From Zingiber officinale (lineage: Eukaryota > Streptophyta > Magnoliopsida > Zingiberales > Zingiberaceae), in assembly GCF_018446385.1 (NCBI RefSeq), contig NC_056002.1, positions 29,684,636-29,748,635 of the forward strand: DNA of 64,000 nt. The letters are read 5' to 3'. Of this stretch, positions 48,000 through 59,304 are shown in pieces; positions within the stretch are counted from its first letter, which is position 1; every line of letters starts with the position of its first letter. A program made the position numbers and the translations under genes. Below the pieces are notes generated by a model that made no database searches, was not told where the DNA came from, and saw only the letters and a program-made list of their open reading frames with translations.

Positions 48000-49666
48000 A
48001 GCCTTGCCAAGATGGTAGAATGAAGTCCAAGAAAGTCATGTTCTCAACTCTTGGCTCTCGGCTCCCGATTCCCAACTCTCGACTCCCGACTCTTGATTTA
48101 TGCTTCGAACTCCCTCAAACTAAATTGAAACGACCCCAGCTATTAAGAATTAAAGTGACGATCCGTTATTCCATAAGAACATGGATAACCCATCCGTTAT
48201 CGCGAGAAAACTGGAAAACATAGCTATTTACCTTGAAATAAATGGGATGTTATGACCATTTATTTCTGTGAACATGACAACAATCGTGAAAAACAAAGGG
48301 GCACGAAGAGAATATGACTGAGAGTCCTGATCCTATAAAAGATAGCCGACCCTCATGATCAAAGCCTAGTACTGGTCATCATTCCTAAAAGCCCTAGTAC
48401 TGGTCATCTTCTTCTCTATGCCACCAAAATCCTAACTTGAGGGTCAGAGTGATAATTCGAAAGAAGTCCCTGGCTGCCCCTCTATCTCTCCTCCTTCATT
48501 TTCCCTCTTAGACAGATATCAACAGATCTCCTTGTGGTCTTCTGATAGCCCGACGAGATGACTAATGGTCAAATCAGCACCTACGCCAACTTATCGGTGA
48601 CTCACCCATCGACATTTCTGGACAAGATCAAATTGGTGTAGTCTGTGGGAAAATTGAGTTATGACCTTAACCAGGAAGTTGAGATGGAAGACATCGATGC
48701 ATCTAATGTCAACACCATAGCGATCGAAGATTTCAACAAGTTGGTCCTCGCGACAGTACAAGTCGTGTTGCAAGGGTAATCACAGCAATTAGCGTCAACC
48801 ATAGCGCCACCTGATGGAGTCCCTATTGTATCACCGGAGGCACCATAAATACTTAACCTTAGGGCGGTGCTACCAAGGAAAACAACTTCGGTAGCGATCG
48901 CCACCATCGGGGGCACGTCAAGGGCACAAGAGGCATCCCTAAAATCTTCTGGAGAAACCTTACATTGAAATCCCTCGAGTGGAAGGAATCTCCTATCACG
49001 CAAAACAAAAACTTTTGTGGGTCCTCTATTTTCCATCGTGATCCTTTGAGATGAATTACCTCGGCATTTTGGGCATTACAGATTGGGGAGTACAATAGAA
49101 CTATTAATCCGGAAGATCACATCTATAAGTTCAAAAATGCCTCCATATTACACCAATACATGGATGACATAAAGTCCTAGGTCATCTTGACAACCCTCTT
49201 GGGCCCAACACAGATCATGTGGTTTAGTCGACTCCCTGTCTCCTCCATCCACACCTTTGAGGAATTTAGAACCCTGTTCCTACAACATTTCACTGCTAGC
49301 TAGAGGTATAAAAAGACTGCATGATATATTCACCCTCAAACAAAGGGTCAAGGAGTTGTTGAAAGACTATCTACAACGATTTAGTCAGATCACCATGGAA
49401 GCTCCATCTGTCATGCCTGAGATCCACGTCAGTGCCTTCTCCCAGGTGCTGATAGATGGCTATTTCTTTAGATTTTACTAAAGAAACTTCCGAGCGATTT
49501 TGATGAATTATAGGCCCGAACACTCAAATACATTCAGGTGGAAGAAACTCAATCTACTAAGAAAAGAGAAGCATCAATGCTAGTTAGCGTTACTGTCCCA
49601 ACAGAACGGAAAGCTCCCTCACTTCCCTTAAGAAACTAAAAATATTTTAATCATAGAAGCAATAAG
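48000..49666 (+). mobile_element. decayed Tat-type element (LTR end, PBS, gag)
   Basis: On the plus strand an LTR remnant contains CCTATAAAAGATAGCC (48331, TATA region) and CTAACTTGAGGGTCAGAG (48432-48449, the R/U5 block). At 48632-48650 AATTGGTGTAGTCTGTGGGA is a mutated Tat-type primer region. A gag remnant follows. The Copia-A family solo LTR interrupts it at 49667. A short stretch beyond 51977 may be its continuation, but I cannot follow it. Confidence 0.65.
48680..49640 (+). pseudogene. gag remnant of the decayed Tat-type element
   Basis: The clearest part (49257-49481) reads LKQRVKELLKDYLQRFSQIT and MEAPSVMPEIHVSAFSQVLI, homologous in pattern to gag residues 210-255 of the element at 1686-2915. 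Upstream WFSRLPVSSIHTFEEFRT (about 49210-49270) and downstream ARTLKYIQVEETQS (about 49515-49556) are in other frames. Frameshifts and stops throughout. Confidence 0.65.
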
Positions 49667-51972
49667 TGTTGGGTGCTACTCGGAATTCCGTCATGTTTCC
49701 CCTGTACAAAATTTGTACAAGCATAGAACTTTTCCTATCAACCCATGTGTTCTTAAACTTGGATTGGAAACGAAACTTGACATTTTTACTCCAAGTTCAA
49801 AACATGTGTTCTTCATAAGTTAAACTTGGATTGGAAATGAAACTTAACATTTTTACTCCAAGTTCAACTTATATGTTCTTCATAAGTTAAACCATATTAC
49901 AGAAGTTGATTAAATATTTATTTCAAGGATTGGCTTCCAGCTCATTGGCGAGGCACTCGGCCTTCTTGGTTATGAGATCATCCACCACTTCCTAGACAAA
50001 GCCTTTCAAAGAAATTGAATATTTAAACTCCTCACAGTAAACCCTAGGTTTAACTAAAGATACCTCAATCGAAGCACAAGATCGAAACACAAAATCGAAG
50101 CACAAAATCGAAACACAAAATCGCTAGCCTCTTGTGTTGGTATTTCAGGATCCATACAAAGAAAAACTAAACTAGCATGCAACGGAATAAATAACTAGTT
50201 ATACCTTTATTTGTAACCTAAAGACCTCTTGATCTTCTGCTGTATTCCTCTCCTCCTCTTGGACGTCGTGTGGGCGACGATCTACCAAGACAAAGACACC
50301 CAACCTTCTCCTTCCTTTCCAAGCTTTTGGCCACCAAAGAATACAAAGTGAAGAGGCCTCCTCCACCTTCTTCTTCTCCTCCAAGCAACCGGCCACAAGG
50401 TGAAGGTCCTTCTCCAAGTGTCGCTGGCCCTTATGAAGAGGAAAGGGAAAAGAGGGAAGAGCCGGCCACAAGAAATTAGAAGAGGAGCCTTAGGTTGTAT
50501 TCTTAGAGAGCATCCCCTCCTTCTCTTTTATAATCTTTGCTAGCGGCTAATAAGGAAAGTTTTTAATAAAATTTTCTTTTATTTGCTATTGTAGATGGTT
50601 AAAAAAGGAAAGATTTTAAAAAATTAAAATCTCTCTTTTAAACCATTGTAAATAGCTATAAAAGGAAAGATTATAACAAAATTTTGTTTTAAACAAAATC
50701 TTCCTTTTATTCCTATAATGGTTGGTTACCAAAAAAGGAAAGATTTTAACAAAATTAAAATCTCTCTTTTAACCATTGTAGATAACTACATAAAAGGAAA
50801 GATTTTAACAAAATTAAAATCTCTCTTTTAATCCATTATAGAAAGTTATAAAAGAAATGATTTTAACAAAATTTTGTTTTCAACAAAACTTTCTTTTTCT
50901 CTTCTTGTATGGTCGGCCCCATGCTTGGGCACCAAGCATGGCTTTGCCGACCCACATCTTGGGCACCAAGAGGGCTTGGCCGACCCCTTGCTTGGGCACT
51001 AAGCAAGGATGTGGCCGACCCCTCATTTGGGTAAGAAGCAAAATCAAAACGGGTGAACACGAGGCTTTATAGATGCTACAACAGGGACCGAGAGGAGAAA
51101 TTGATTTTGACCTTCTGATGAGCTTGAGCTTCCTGTGTTCACCCCGAACACCCAACTCAAGTTCATCAATAATAACTCATACCACTAAAGAGTTATTATT
51201 GAACTACCGCACCAATCCCATATTACATTATGGACTCCTTCTTATCATGAGTGCATTAATCTCCCTGTGTTTAAGATATCGAATGCCCATTAATTATATG
51301 AGTTACTGACAATTCACTTAATTAATATCTAGCTCCAAAAGTAGTACCACTCAACTTCATTGTCATGTCGGACTAAATCCACCTACAGGGTTTACATGAC
51401 AATCCTTATGAGCTCCTCAAGGGGACATCATCAACCTAGATAATTAGGACACAGTTTCCTTCTATAATCAATAACACATCATATAAATAATATTATTTTC
51501 CAACTTATCGAGCCTATTGATTTAACGAATAAATCTCACCCATTGATAAATTAAAGAAATAAATACTAAGTATGTGTGCTTGTTATTATATCGTGATTAA
51601 GAGTACGCACATCCATAATAACAGAGGTTATGTTTTTTTATGCAGTCAGTATAAAAAGAAACAACCTCAAATGCTTCTACTCAATACACACATACTGTAT
51701 TAGTGTAATTTTATAGTCAAGATAAACTAGTACCAAATTACACTACAACCATTTCAATGGTTTGCCCCAATCTATCTTGGTTGTGAGCTATTATTTATAA
51801 TTTATAAGGAACTGATAACATGATCTTCTGTGTGACACCACACACCATGTATCTACAATATAAATTAAATGGACAACTGTATTTTACTAAATGCAGACAT
51901 TTGACCAATGTGATACTCATTTCAAAATAAATGTTCATATAAAAAGTTAGGATTTTAGTATACATCCTAACA
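49667..51972 (-). mobile_element. solo LTR of the Copia-A family
   Basis: A 2306-bp LTR, TGTTGGGTG...CCTAACA on the plus strand, flanked by perfect ATAAG duplications (49662-49666 and 51973-51977). It aligns along its length with the split LTR at 6625-8160 plus 17245-18436. In that copy the primer-binding site lies at the TGTTGG end, which sets the orientation as minus. No internal sequence remains, so the copy was reduced by LTR-LTR recombination. Confidence 0.92.
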
Positions 51973-51977
51973 ATAAG

Positions 51978-52229
51978 GTGGTGGTGAAGACGGTGGAAGT
52001 AGTCGCTATCCCGACTCCGAAGTCCAGTCGGGAATTCTTCGCGGGGCATCATATTGCTCTTTCTAATGACAATAGTAGAAAATAATCTTAAATTGATTTT
52101 AATCAATTGAGATTTATTATATTTGACATCACAAACAAGATCAACATTAATCAAATAACAATGATAAAAATAATATTTTCAAATCTATTATATTTATTAC
52201 TATGCTTATAATTATATGTCATGTTTAAT
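51978..52229. other. short unassigned stretch
   Basis: GC-richer start (51978-52060), perhaps the interrupted Tat-type element, then AT-rich DNA that may already be the LTR of the next Copia element. Confidence 0.35.
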
Positions 52230-53981
52230 CTTTACATTATTGTTTGAACAACTTGTATAAATAACCTATTGGCTTTAGTAATAATATGATCAAAAAATTA
52301 TTCTCTATTCTATTTCTTTTCTCTGTCTCTTATTTTTACATGGTATAAAAGCCCTAATCTTCTTATTCTTTTCTTCTTCTTTCCGGCAATTGCCGACCAT
52401 CTGGATACTCTCCTCTCTTCTCTTCTCCTCTCCTAATTTTCTTTTCTCTCTTTACCCTCATCTTTCGTTATATCAATCTAGAAATTTGCTCCTCCTTAAC
52501 AGAAGTATAGCCATTATTTTGCCACCGCATGAGCCTCTTCTTTTCTTCTCCTCCTTCCACCATATTACCTTCCTGAGCTAGGTTCTTTCTCTCTTCCCTT
52601 TATCTCTTCCACAAATACAGCAATAGCCCCTTCTTTATTTCCTCTGCCGAAAGCCAACGTCAGCAGCAACCCCTTCTCTGCAAAATTTTGCTCTCAATGT
52701 CAGCAACAGCACCTTCAATTTCAGCACGCCTAACAATAGTAGCAGCCTCAAATAGTTGTTGTGCACCAACAACAACATTAGCTTCCTTCTCATAGTGTTG
52801 CTGTGCACCAAGAATAGTAGTTTCATATCTTGGGAGGTTCTTTTTCCCTTATCAACAACGACAACTTCCTCTTCCCCAATAATTGCATGGTATGTCTTCT
52901 TCAAGTTCTACAGAGATTCCTCCACCATCACAAAATACTTCTTTTCTTATTCATATAGTCCCTTCTTTTTTCATTAAATTTGACTATGATAACCATTTAA
53001 TATAGAAATTATAATTTCTTACTTTACTTTTTGTTCATGACTTACTTGGTCACGTTGATGGTACTTTATCCCCACCTCAAAAAGATGATCTATCTTATGC
53101 CATTTGGTTTAAGAAGAATAAATTAGTCTTGACTTAGTTGATCTCGTCAATTACTAAGTCTATTCTTCCAATGCTCGTTGGGCCCAACAGCTCTCGTTAG
53201 GTTTGGGAAGCTCTTGATCATTCTTTTGCATCCGACTCTCAAGCATAAGTTCTCTAACTTCATCTACAATTACAGTCTTTATAACGAGGAGAAACCTCTA
53301 TCAATGACTATATGCAATCAGTCAAGACAATTGCAAACAACCTAGTTGCATTTGGAAATCTGTTTTCTGATCTAGAACTATTAATGCATGTTCTTGTACG
53401 TTTAGGTCCTCAATATGATAGCTTTGTTCCCAATGTGACAACTCGCATGGATCAACTGTCACTCGAAACTCTTCATGGTTTACTATCCTCTCGTGAAAGA
53501 CTTCTATAAATATAATATCAAAGGATGCCAGATTCTCTGTCTTTATCGACACAAATGATTAGCAAAGTTCCACAACCTGATCAACATAATCAGTCTCCTC
53601 CCTAACATGGTCATCAAAATTAGATCGAAGGTTTCAGAGGCCATGGTCAAGGTCAAGGTTAAGGATGCTGTTAGATTTGCTTCAACTATGTTTATTATGC
53701 TCAAAATTATTATAAAAGATATGATTAAAATTTTCGAGGAGAACTTGTATAATCAAATCGACCACCTCCCTTATCTAGGTAATGACTCAGGTTTGCAAAT
53801 TTCTCACATTGGAAACACATCTTTTTATTCATGTGGTAATACTTTTCGTATATGCAATACTATTCATATTCCTTCTATCACTAAAAATTTACTTTCTGTA
53901 CGTCAATTTGCTCTTGATAATAATGTGTTTTTTAAAATTTTATCCTCCTCATTGTCTTATGAAGGATCCCACGATAGAAAC
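52230..53981 (+). mobile_element. decayed Copia element (gag and protease part)
   Basis: The probable LTR end is near 52335, followed by a mutated Met-tRNA primer site TGGTATAAAAGCC (52341-52353). A Pro/Ser-rich leader and a decayed gag follow, then a protease/gag-pre segment cut at 53981 by SIRE-2. The gag style (retrotran_gag_2/UBN2_2, with no long linker) suggests an Ale/Retrofit-like lineage. Confidence 0.65.
52980..53981 (+). pseudogene. Copia gag and protease remnant
   Basis: Readable blocks are a LISSITKSILPMLVGPNSS-like segment (about 53137-53193), a VKTIANNLVAFGN segment followed by LMHVLVRLGPQYDSF and ETLHGLLSSRE (53318-53505), and ICNTIHIPSITKNLLSVRQF + ALDNNVFF (about 53853-53935), the conserved stretch after the protease active site. 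Several frameshifts separate them. The coding order breaks abruptly at 53981. Confidence 0.7.
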
Positions 53982-55218
53982 TGTTGGTGCGGAAAGCATC
54001 CGACAATCGAACATGAATTTTGATAATGACAAAGGATTCAAAATTAAGGTTATTTGTGATCTAATGTGTTGAATGAGTTTGCAGGAAAGGTTCTAAGGTA
54101 TCTTAGGCAAAAGTCCTAGCTGCAGCAAGGCAGGCAGAAAAATCTTAGGGGGTGGCAACCCTAGGCGGAAAGCCTTGGCGGGTCGAGGTCTTCAGGCAAA
54201 AGTCCTAGAGTGGGATACTCTAGGAGAAAATCCAGGTGTCGTGGATCGGGTGAAAAGTCTGGGCGGGTCGTGGAGCGGACGTCCAGCAGAAAGACCTGAA
54301 GACTCGGACGCTGAGCAAAAGCCCAGTCGATCTGGAGGATCGAACTGGCAACAGGTATACTCTCATGAGTGGAGTAGGTGAGGACGCATTCCTTGTTGAG
54401 GGAACTATAGGGGGTCGGTTCGACGTAAGGTTTCCGGTCGGAAATCCAAAGTCAGAATCGGACAGTCCGGTGACTATCAGACATTTATTTTTATGTTATT
54501 ATTATGTGCTAACTTTGTTTTGTAGAATATGTTATTGTTTTGTAGACTAACGTATCTTGTAGGACGTAAAAAGAACTCAACTTCTCGGATGAACAGTGTC
54601 CGGGTGCCTCCATGGAGCTTGGAGGCGTCTCGGGTGCTTTGGCAGAAGGAGCGCATGAAGTCAAGATGGAGGCACCCTCAAGGAGTATGGAGGCGCCTTA
54701 GATAGCCTTGAAGGCACCTTCAAGAGGATAAGCAACGACTTGTTCTAAGCCCATCTATGCTGCGGATTCGGCGTAGATGAGGGCACCCTCAAGGAGGTTG
54801 AAGGCACCCTCAATGGGCTTTATAAGGAGGTCTCGAGTAGCAACATGATCAATTATGTTCTAAGCAATCTTTCTTCAGCGCACTGCTAACGAGACGATCC
54901 GACTAGGCTACAACAAGACCCTGACGACTCGAAGCTGCGAAATTTTGATTCTTTGTTATCGGTATAGCTTTCTCAATACTATCTTTGTAATAATCTATTA
55001 TAACCTTTTGCGCGATTATAGTTATTGCCCAAAGTAAACGCTCAACGAGCGTGGACCTTGGAGTAGGAGTTGCCACATGCACCGAACCAAGTAAAAACAC
55101 TTGGTGTCTTTCTGTGTTGTGTTTTACAATTTCCGCTACATTTACTCGATCATCTTAAATATGAAAAGTGAAAGCCACGAACGCTATTCACCCCCCTCTA
55201 GTGAGTTTTGATCCAACA
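53982..55218 (+). repeat. 5' LTR of SIRE-2
   Basis: 1237 bp, TGTTGG...CCAACA. It shares the AAGCATCCGAC start, the GTCGATCTGGAGGATCG block and the CCCCCCTCTAG tail with SIRE-1 LTRs. Its palindrome cluster (54600-54810) has decayed to GGAGGCACC/GGAGGCGTC variants with one exact GGCGCC. Confidence 0.85.
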
Positions 55219-55753
55219 ATTGGTATCAAAGTGGGGTCACTTCCGATCCAATTTTTTGTAATCGAATTTTTCCTCAAAGTTGGTGCAACACCACTCAAGA
55301 TCGCGTGTTTATCCTTCTTTTAACCCACAATACTAATCCAGGATCAAGTCCTGGGACAAGCTTTCCTATTTTTCTTTGTGTGCGAGATTTCATTTTCATG
55401 GCTCTCCAAGAAGGCTACAACACCCCCCCCCCCCCCCCCCCAACCGCTCTTTATCGGAGAAGATTTCGGCTACTGAAAGGGCCGAATGGAGTTGTACTTT
55501 CAGACTCATTTCGAAGTATGGATGATCGTCAAGACTGTCTTTGAACTCCCAACTGATGACAACGGCAAACTGATATCGTGCGAGAACTGGGATGCAAATC
55601 TGATAAAGAAGGTAGAAGCAAACGCCAAAACAACCTGTACACTTCAGTGCGACCTAACCAAGGAGGAGCTAAACCGCGTCGGCCCGTTCTCGAGCGCCAA
55701 AGAATTATGGCAAAAGTTGATCGAGTTGCACGAGGGCACGTCCGACACAACGG

Positions 55754-56822
55754 TGTTGGGACCTTGACGTCCGCTAGAGGGGAGGGGGTGAATAGCGTCT
55801 CACCCAAAATGTTGCTTCCTACAATGATTAGTACGCACAGCGGAATACAAAAACAAATACTAACAATAGAAAGCAAACATAACACATTGATTTAACGTGG
55901 TTCGGAGATAAAACTCCTACTCCATGGCTATCCGTAAGGTAGACGATCCCGATTCGTCAGTGGATGATTCCCCAGAGAGCTTCCGCTAGCTCGCGTAGTT
56001 CCTTGTAGGTGGAGAAACCTCGCCACAACCTCGTACAAGCACGCTAGATCACTTGGACACTTGGAGATTCTAATTAGGGTTAACCACCACTAATTTCGTC
56101 AACTTCAACCAAACTTCTAATGCTTGGTTATATAGGGCATGAGTTGGAAAACTCTGCCTATCAGTCGACTGCCCTCTGTGGAGATTCGACCGTTACAACC
56201 CAACGACTATATACCAATCGGATGATACTTCCATCAGTCGACTGCTCCACACTAACCGAACGAACAGAAGCATTCTGTTCGCGCCCAGTCGACTGGCCGG
56301 TAGACCGCACCAGTCGACTGATGAAAACACTAGTCGACTGCTACAGTACTGCTACAGTAACGCTACAGTACTGCTACAATACGCTACAGTACTCCCTAAT
56401 CCTAGGATTTAACCCCCGAGCACATTCACTCAGCACTCATCCTGCCCGACCAACCTAGAGCTAGCTTTCTAGCCTCCTCCATCAGCCTTGCGTCCCTCGG
56501 ATGCCTCCCCATCCTTCACGTCTTGCCTTCTGGAGCTTCCATCGGCCTTGTCATTATTGTCGGGTCTTCCTTTTCCAAGAGGTTGCACCTCTGGGACTTC
56601 ATCCATTGCCAAATCACACTTGGACTTACGTTGCCAAGATTACATGCCTGGACTTACACTGCCAAGACTCATCCTTGGACTTTCCTCTACCAAGATCACC
56701 CTTGGACTTTCCTTATTGTACCTGTATCCTGCACACTCATAATGTATATCAAATACAACAATAAATCTAACTTAAACCTTTGCCCAAACATCAAAACCTA
56801 GGGTACCCAGATTGCTCCAACA
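55754..56822 (-). mobile_element. solo LTR of a third Sirevirus-like family
   Basis: 1069 bp, TGTTGGGACC...GCTCCAACA on the plus strand, flanked by AACGG (55749-55753) and AAAGG (56823-56827), a target duplication with one mismatch. Read on minus, its end (GCTATTCACCCCC...CTCTAGCGG) matches the end of Sirevirus LTRs here, so the strand is minus. It interrupts the SIRE-2 gag codons exactly. Five GTCGAC palindromes and GCTACAGTA repeats lie in its middle. Confidence 0.82.
56164..56400 (-). promoter_or_regulatory. GTCGAC palindrome and GCTACAGTA repeat cluster in the solo LTR
   Basis: GTCGAC within CAGTCGACTG at 56164, 56237, 56288, 56313 and 56333, followed by five GCTACAGTA-like units (56340-56392). 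The cluster's place in the LTR corresponds to that of the GGCGCC cluster in SIRE-1. Confidence 0.6.
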
Positions 56823-57933
56823 AAAGGTAAGTAAGCGTGACTTACTACTTAATAAATTATATAATATTAAAATGCAGGAATGTGAGACGGCTAGCCAGCT
56901 TCATGCCCGTATACAAGATCTACTCAACGGACACCATGCAATCGGACAGAAAGTGGAGAACCGTGACATCCTAAGGTACGCCCTAAATGCCTTCTGAGGA
57001 ATTCCTTGTGGGCATCCATGGTAGATGCTTATAAGGTATCTAAGGATCTATCTTTAATTAAACTAGACGAATTTTTTACTGAATTTAAATTATATGAACA
57101 AATTAACGGTCGATCGACCGAGAAGGGTATAACTTTGATTGCAGGTACAAGTAAAGCGCACGAACCAAAAGCAAGACGCATAATCGAACTGGAGTCAGAA
57201 GAAGAACTTGACTCAAACGATGAGGACGACGAGATCGCTGCCGAACTCATAAATCTGGTAAGAAAGCTCTACAAAAAGAAGAAGGGCTTCAACAAGAAGG
57301 ATATCAAGAGGGTAGTCCAATCCAAGGACGTCCAACCAAGTTCAAAGGTAAAGTTTGAAGTAACCTGCTATGGCTACAACCAAAAGGGGCATATCAAAGC
57401 CAACTGTTCGAATCAAAAAGATGCTAAGAAGCAAAGAAAGAAGAAAGCCCTGAAGGCAACTTGGGATAAGTCTTCATTAGAAGAGTCCGATGAAGAGTTC
57501 GAATAGACGAGCTTCCATGCATTGACGGCCCGGGACCAAATCAACGAATCCAGAAGCGATAGTGAATCGGAAGCAGAATCAGAAGAAGCCACGGATCTGT
57601 ATCCGTTTCCGAAGGGCCTAACCCCGCTGTAAGTACTTCTCGGTTGTATAATCTAGTTAATTATCTTATGCATAAATTAGCTAAATCTAATGTTTGGATC
57701 AAATCACTTCTAAAGGAGGTAACAACCCTTAAAGAAGTGACTAACTCCGAATCATTGACTGACCCTATTGAGACTGGAACCTCAACTCTGTTGATACAGT
57801 CTGACCTGGCTGTTGTTTTAATGTTGACACTGATTTAAGTTTGTATCAAATATTAATTAAACTCAGATTGAGTACTGATCAAGGTTGATCAGGTGAAAGG
57901 GAAAAGTCCAAGTATGGAAACTTGGCACACGAA

Positions 57934-58195
57934 GTCGGAGAGGGCTCGGTAGCTCGTTCTCCGGACTAGGTCAGAGAGGGCTCGGTAGCTCGTTCTCTAG
58001 ACTGGACGAAGTCGGAGAGGGCTCGGTAGCTCGTTCTCCAGACTAGGTCAGAGAGGGCTCGGTAGCTCGTTCTCCAGACTAGGTCAGAGAGGGCTCGGTA
58101 GCTCGTTCTCTGGACCGGATGAAGTCGGAGAGGGCTCAACATCTCGTTCTCCGGACTAGGTCAGAGAGGGCTCGGTAGCTCATTCGCTAGACTAG
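57934..58195 (+). repeat. seven 36/41-bp tandem units in the SIRE-3 LTR
   Basis: Units built on GTCGGAGAGGGCTCGGTAGC + TCGTTCTC start at 57934, 57970, 58011, 58047, 58083, 58124 and 58160. Spacings run 36, 41, 36, 36, 41, 36, because some units carry an extra GACGA/GATGA. Confidence 0.9.
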
Positions 58196-58237
58196 GAAGG
58201 CTTTAGGGCTGGGAAGCTCTAAACCTACATAGGCACT

Positions 58238-58375
58238 GGATCGGTCTGTTGACCGATCCACCTATAACCTGATCGGTCCACAGACCGATCAGAGCCTTCC
58301 TGGACCGATCAGGCTATGGCCTGATTGGTCCAAAAAAGGCTCTGGATCGATTTGCTGACCGATCCACAATAATGT
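58238..58375 (+). promoter_or_regulatory. hairpin palindrome cluster in the SIRE-3 LTR
   Basis: Two perfect 9-bp inverted repeats with 4-base loops occur: GGATCGGTC-TGTT-GACCGATCC (58238-58259) and TGATCGGTC-CACA-GACCGATCA (58270-58291). Degenerate copies follow to 58375. The location matches the palindrome clusters of the other Sirevirus LTRs. Confidence 0.65.
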
Positions 58376-59250
58376 CTGTAGTTTCTGCTGTTTCTCTGCA
58401 ACTTCTGATTCGTCTGATTTAACCATCTGCGGTGAGCTTTTTAATTTACAGGTTGCAGGTATCATGTCAATGCTTAAATTCAAATTAAGCTCCATCAGAA
58501 GAATAAGACAAAGTGTTCTTTCTACTGTGTTTCGCTGCAAATGGTGCAATTGGAGCATCAACGTTTACTGGCTGCAATCTGGCTGTGATCTGGCTGCGAT
58601 CAGTTGCTAATCAGCTTGACTTCTGCTTATTGGTGTGAGTTTAGAGAACCAGATGAGGAGGAAGAGTGATTAGCGACGCCTTAGCTTGCAGCAGCGATTC
58701 GGTGCAGGTTGACAGCGATTCGGTACAGGCTGAACGCAGTGGAAAAGCAGAGACATAAGAAGAAGGATGAAGAGATTTTTGGATAAGGAACTAAAAAAAA
58801 ACGAGTGTGTTAAGCTTTGAGCTCTGTGCTGAGAAGCTGCGTCCGTCTTGCGCTCTGCTTTCACTGTCGTCTTCGCGTGGCTATGAGCATATTTTTCATT
58901 CTCTTTAGCCACTGATCATTGTAAGTCTTGTGCTTTATTTACATATCTTCGGAGACTTTGTGGAGAGGTTACTCCACCGAGAAGGAGGAAAACTTTAGCC
59001 GGAATCTATCTGGGGTGTGATCTACCGAAAGATCAAGGGATCGTCCACCTTTCGGACACGCCGAGGAGTAGGGGCAAGTTATCCTCGAACCTCGTACATA
59101 CTGGTGTTAGTGGTGTTTGTCTCTTTTTCTTGTATTATCTTTTCGTTTGCATATTTCCACTGCGCTAACGATTTGTAGAAAGAAATTCTTTAAGCTTTTA
59201 GAAGAGGCTATTCACACCCCCCTCTCTAGCTATCCGAAGATCCCAACAAG

Positions 59251-59263
59251 TGGTATCAGAGCC
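59251..59263 (+). other. primer-binding site of SIRE-3
   Basis: TGGTATCAGAGCC, complementary to the 3' end of initiator Met-tRNA, two bases after the LTR end. Confidence 0.9.
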
Positions 59264-59304
59264 AAGTTCTCTTCATCCGGATTAACACCCTAAAGAGCAA
59301 GAAG

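Larger units (their letters stand above)
53982..57788 (+). mobile_element. SIRE-2: Sirevirus, 5' portion, broken by two insertions
   Basis: 5' LTR 53982-55218, primer site 55221-55232 (mutated Met-tRNA type), gag from 55398. The gag is interrupted by a solo LTR (55754-56822) and then by SIRE-3 at 57789. LTR and gag are of the same family as SIRE-1 but more diverged. The remainder, if present, lies beyond the window. The likely left target copy is GAAAC (53977-53981). Confidence 0.85.
55398..57788 (+). pseudogene. SIRE-2 gag, multiply broken
   Basis: The start MALQEGYNT is followed by a run of 19 C (55423-55441) that disturbs the frame. A TGA replaces a Trp codon near 55475. The capsid domain is readable from 55486. 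After the inserted solo LTR it resumes at 56828 (KVSKRDLLLNKLYN), has a TGA near 56995, continues 57006-57506, then a TAG and a coiled-coil part up to 57788. In the zinc knuckle (57364-57405) the second Cys is Tyr, which should abolish metal binding. It otherwise parallels SIRE-1 gag domain by domain. Confidence 0.8.
57789..59248 (+). repeat. 5' LTR of SIRE-3
   Basis: 1460 bp, TGTTGATAC...CCCAACA. It carries seven tandem units (57934-58195), hairpin palindromes (58238-58375), and the CACCCCCCTCTCTAGC tail shared by the Sirevirus LTRs here. Confidence 0.88.
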
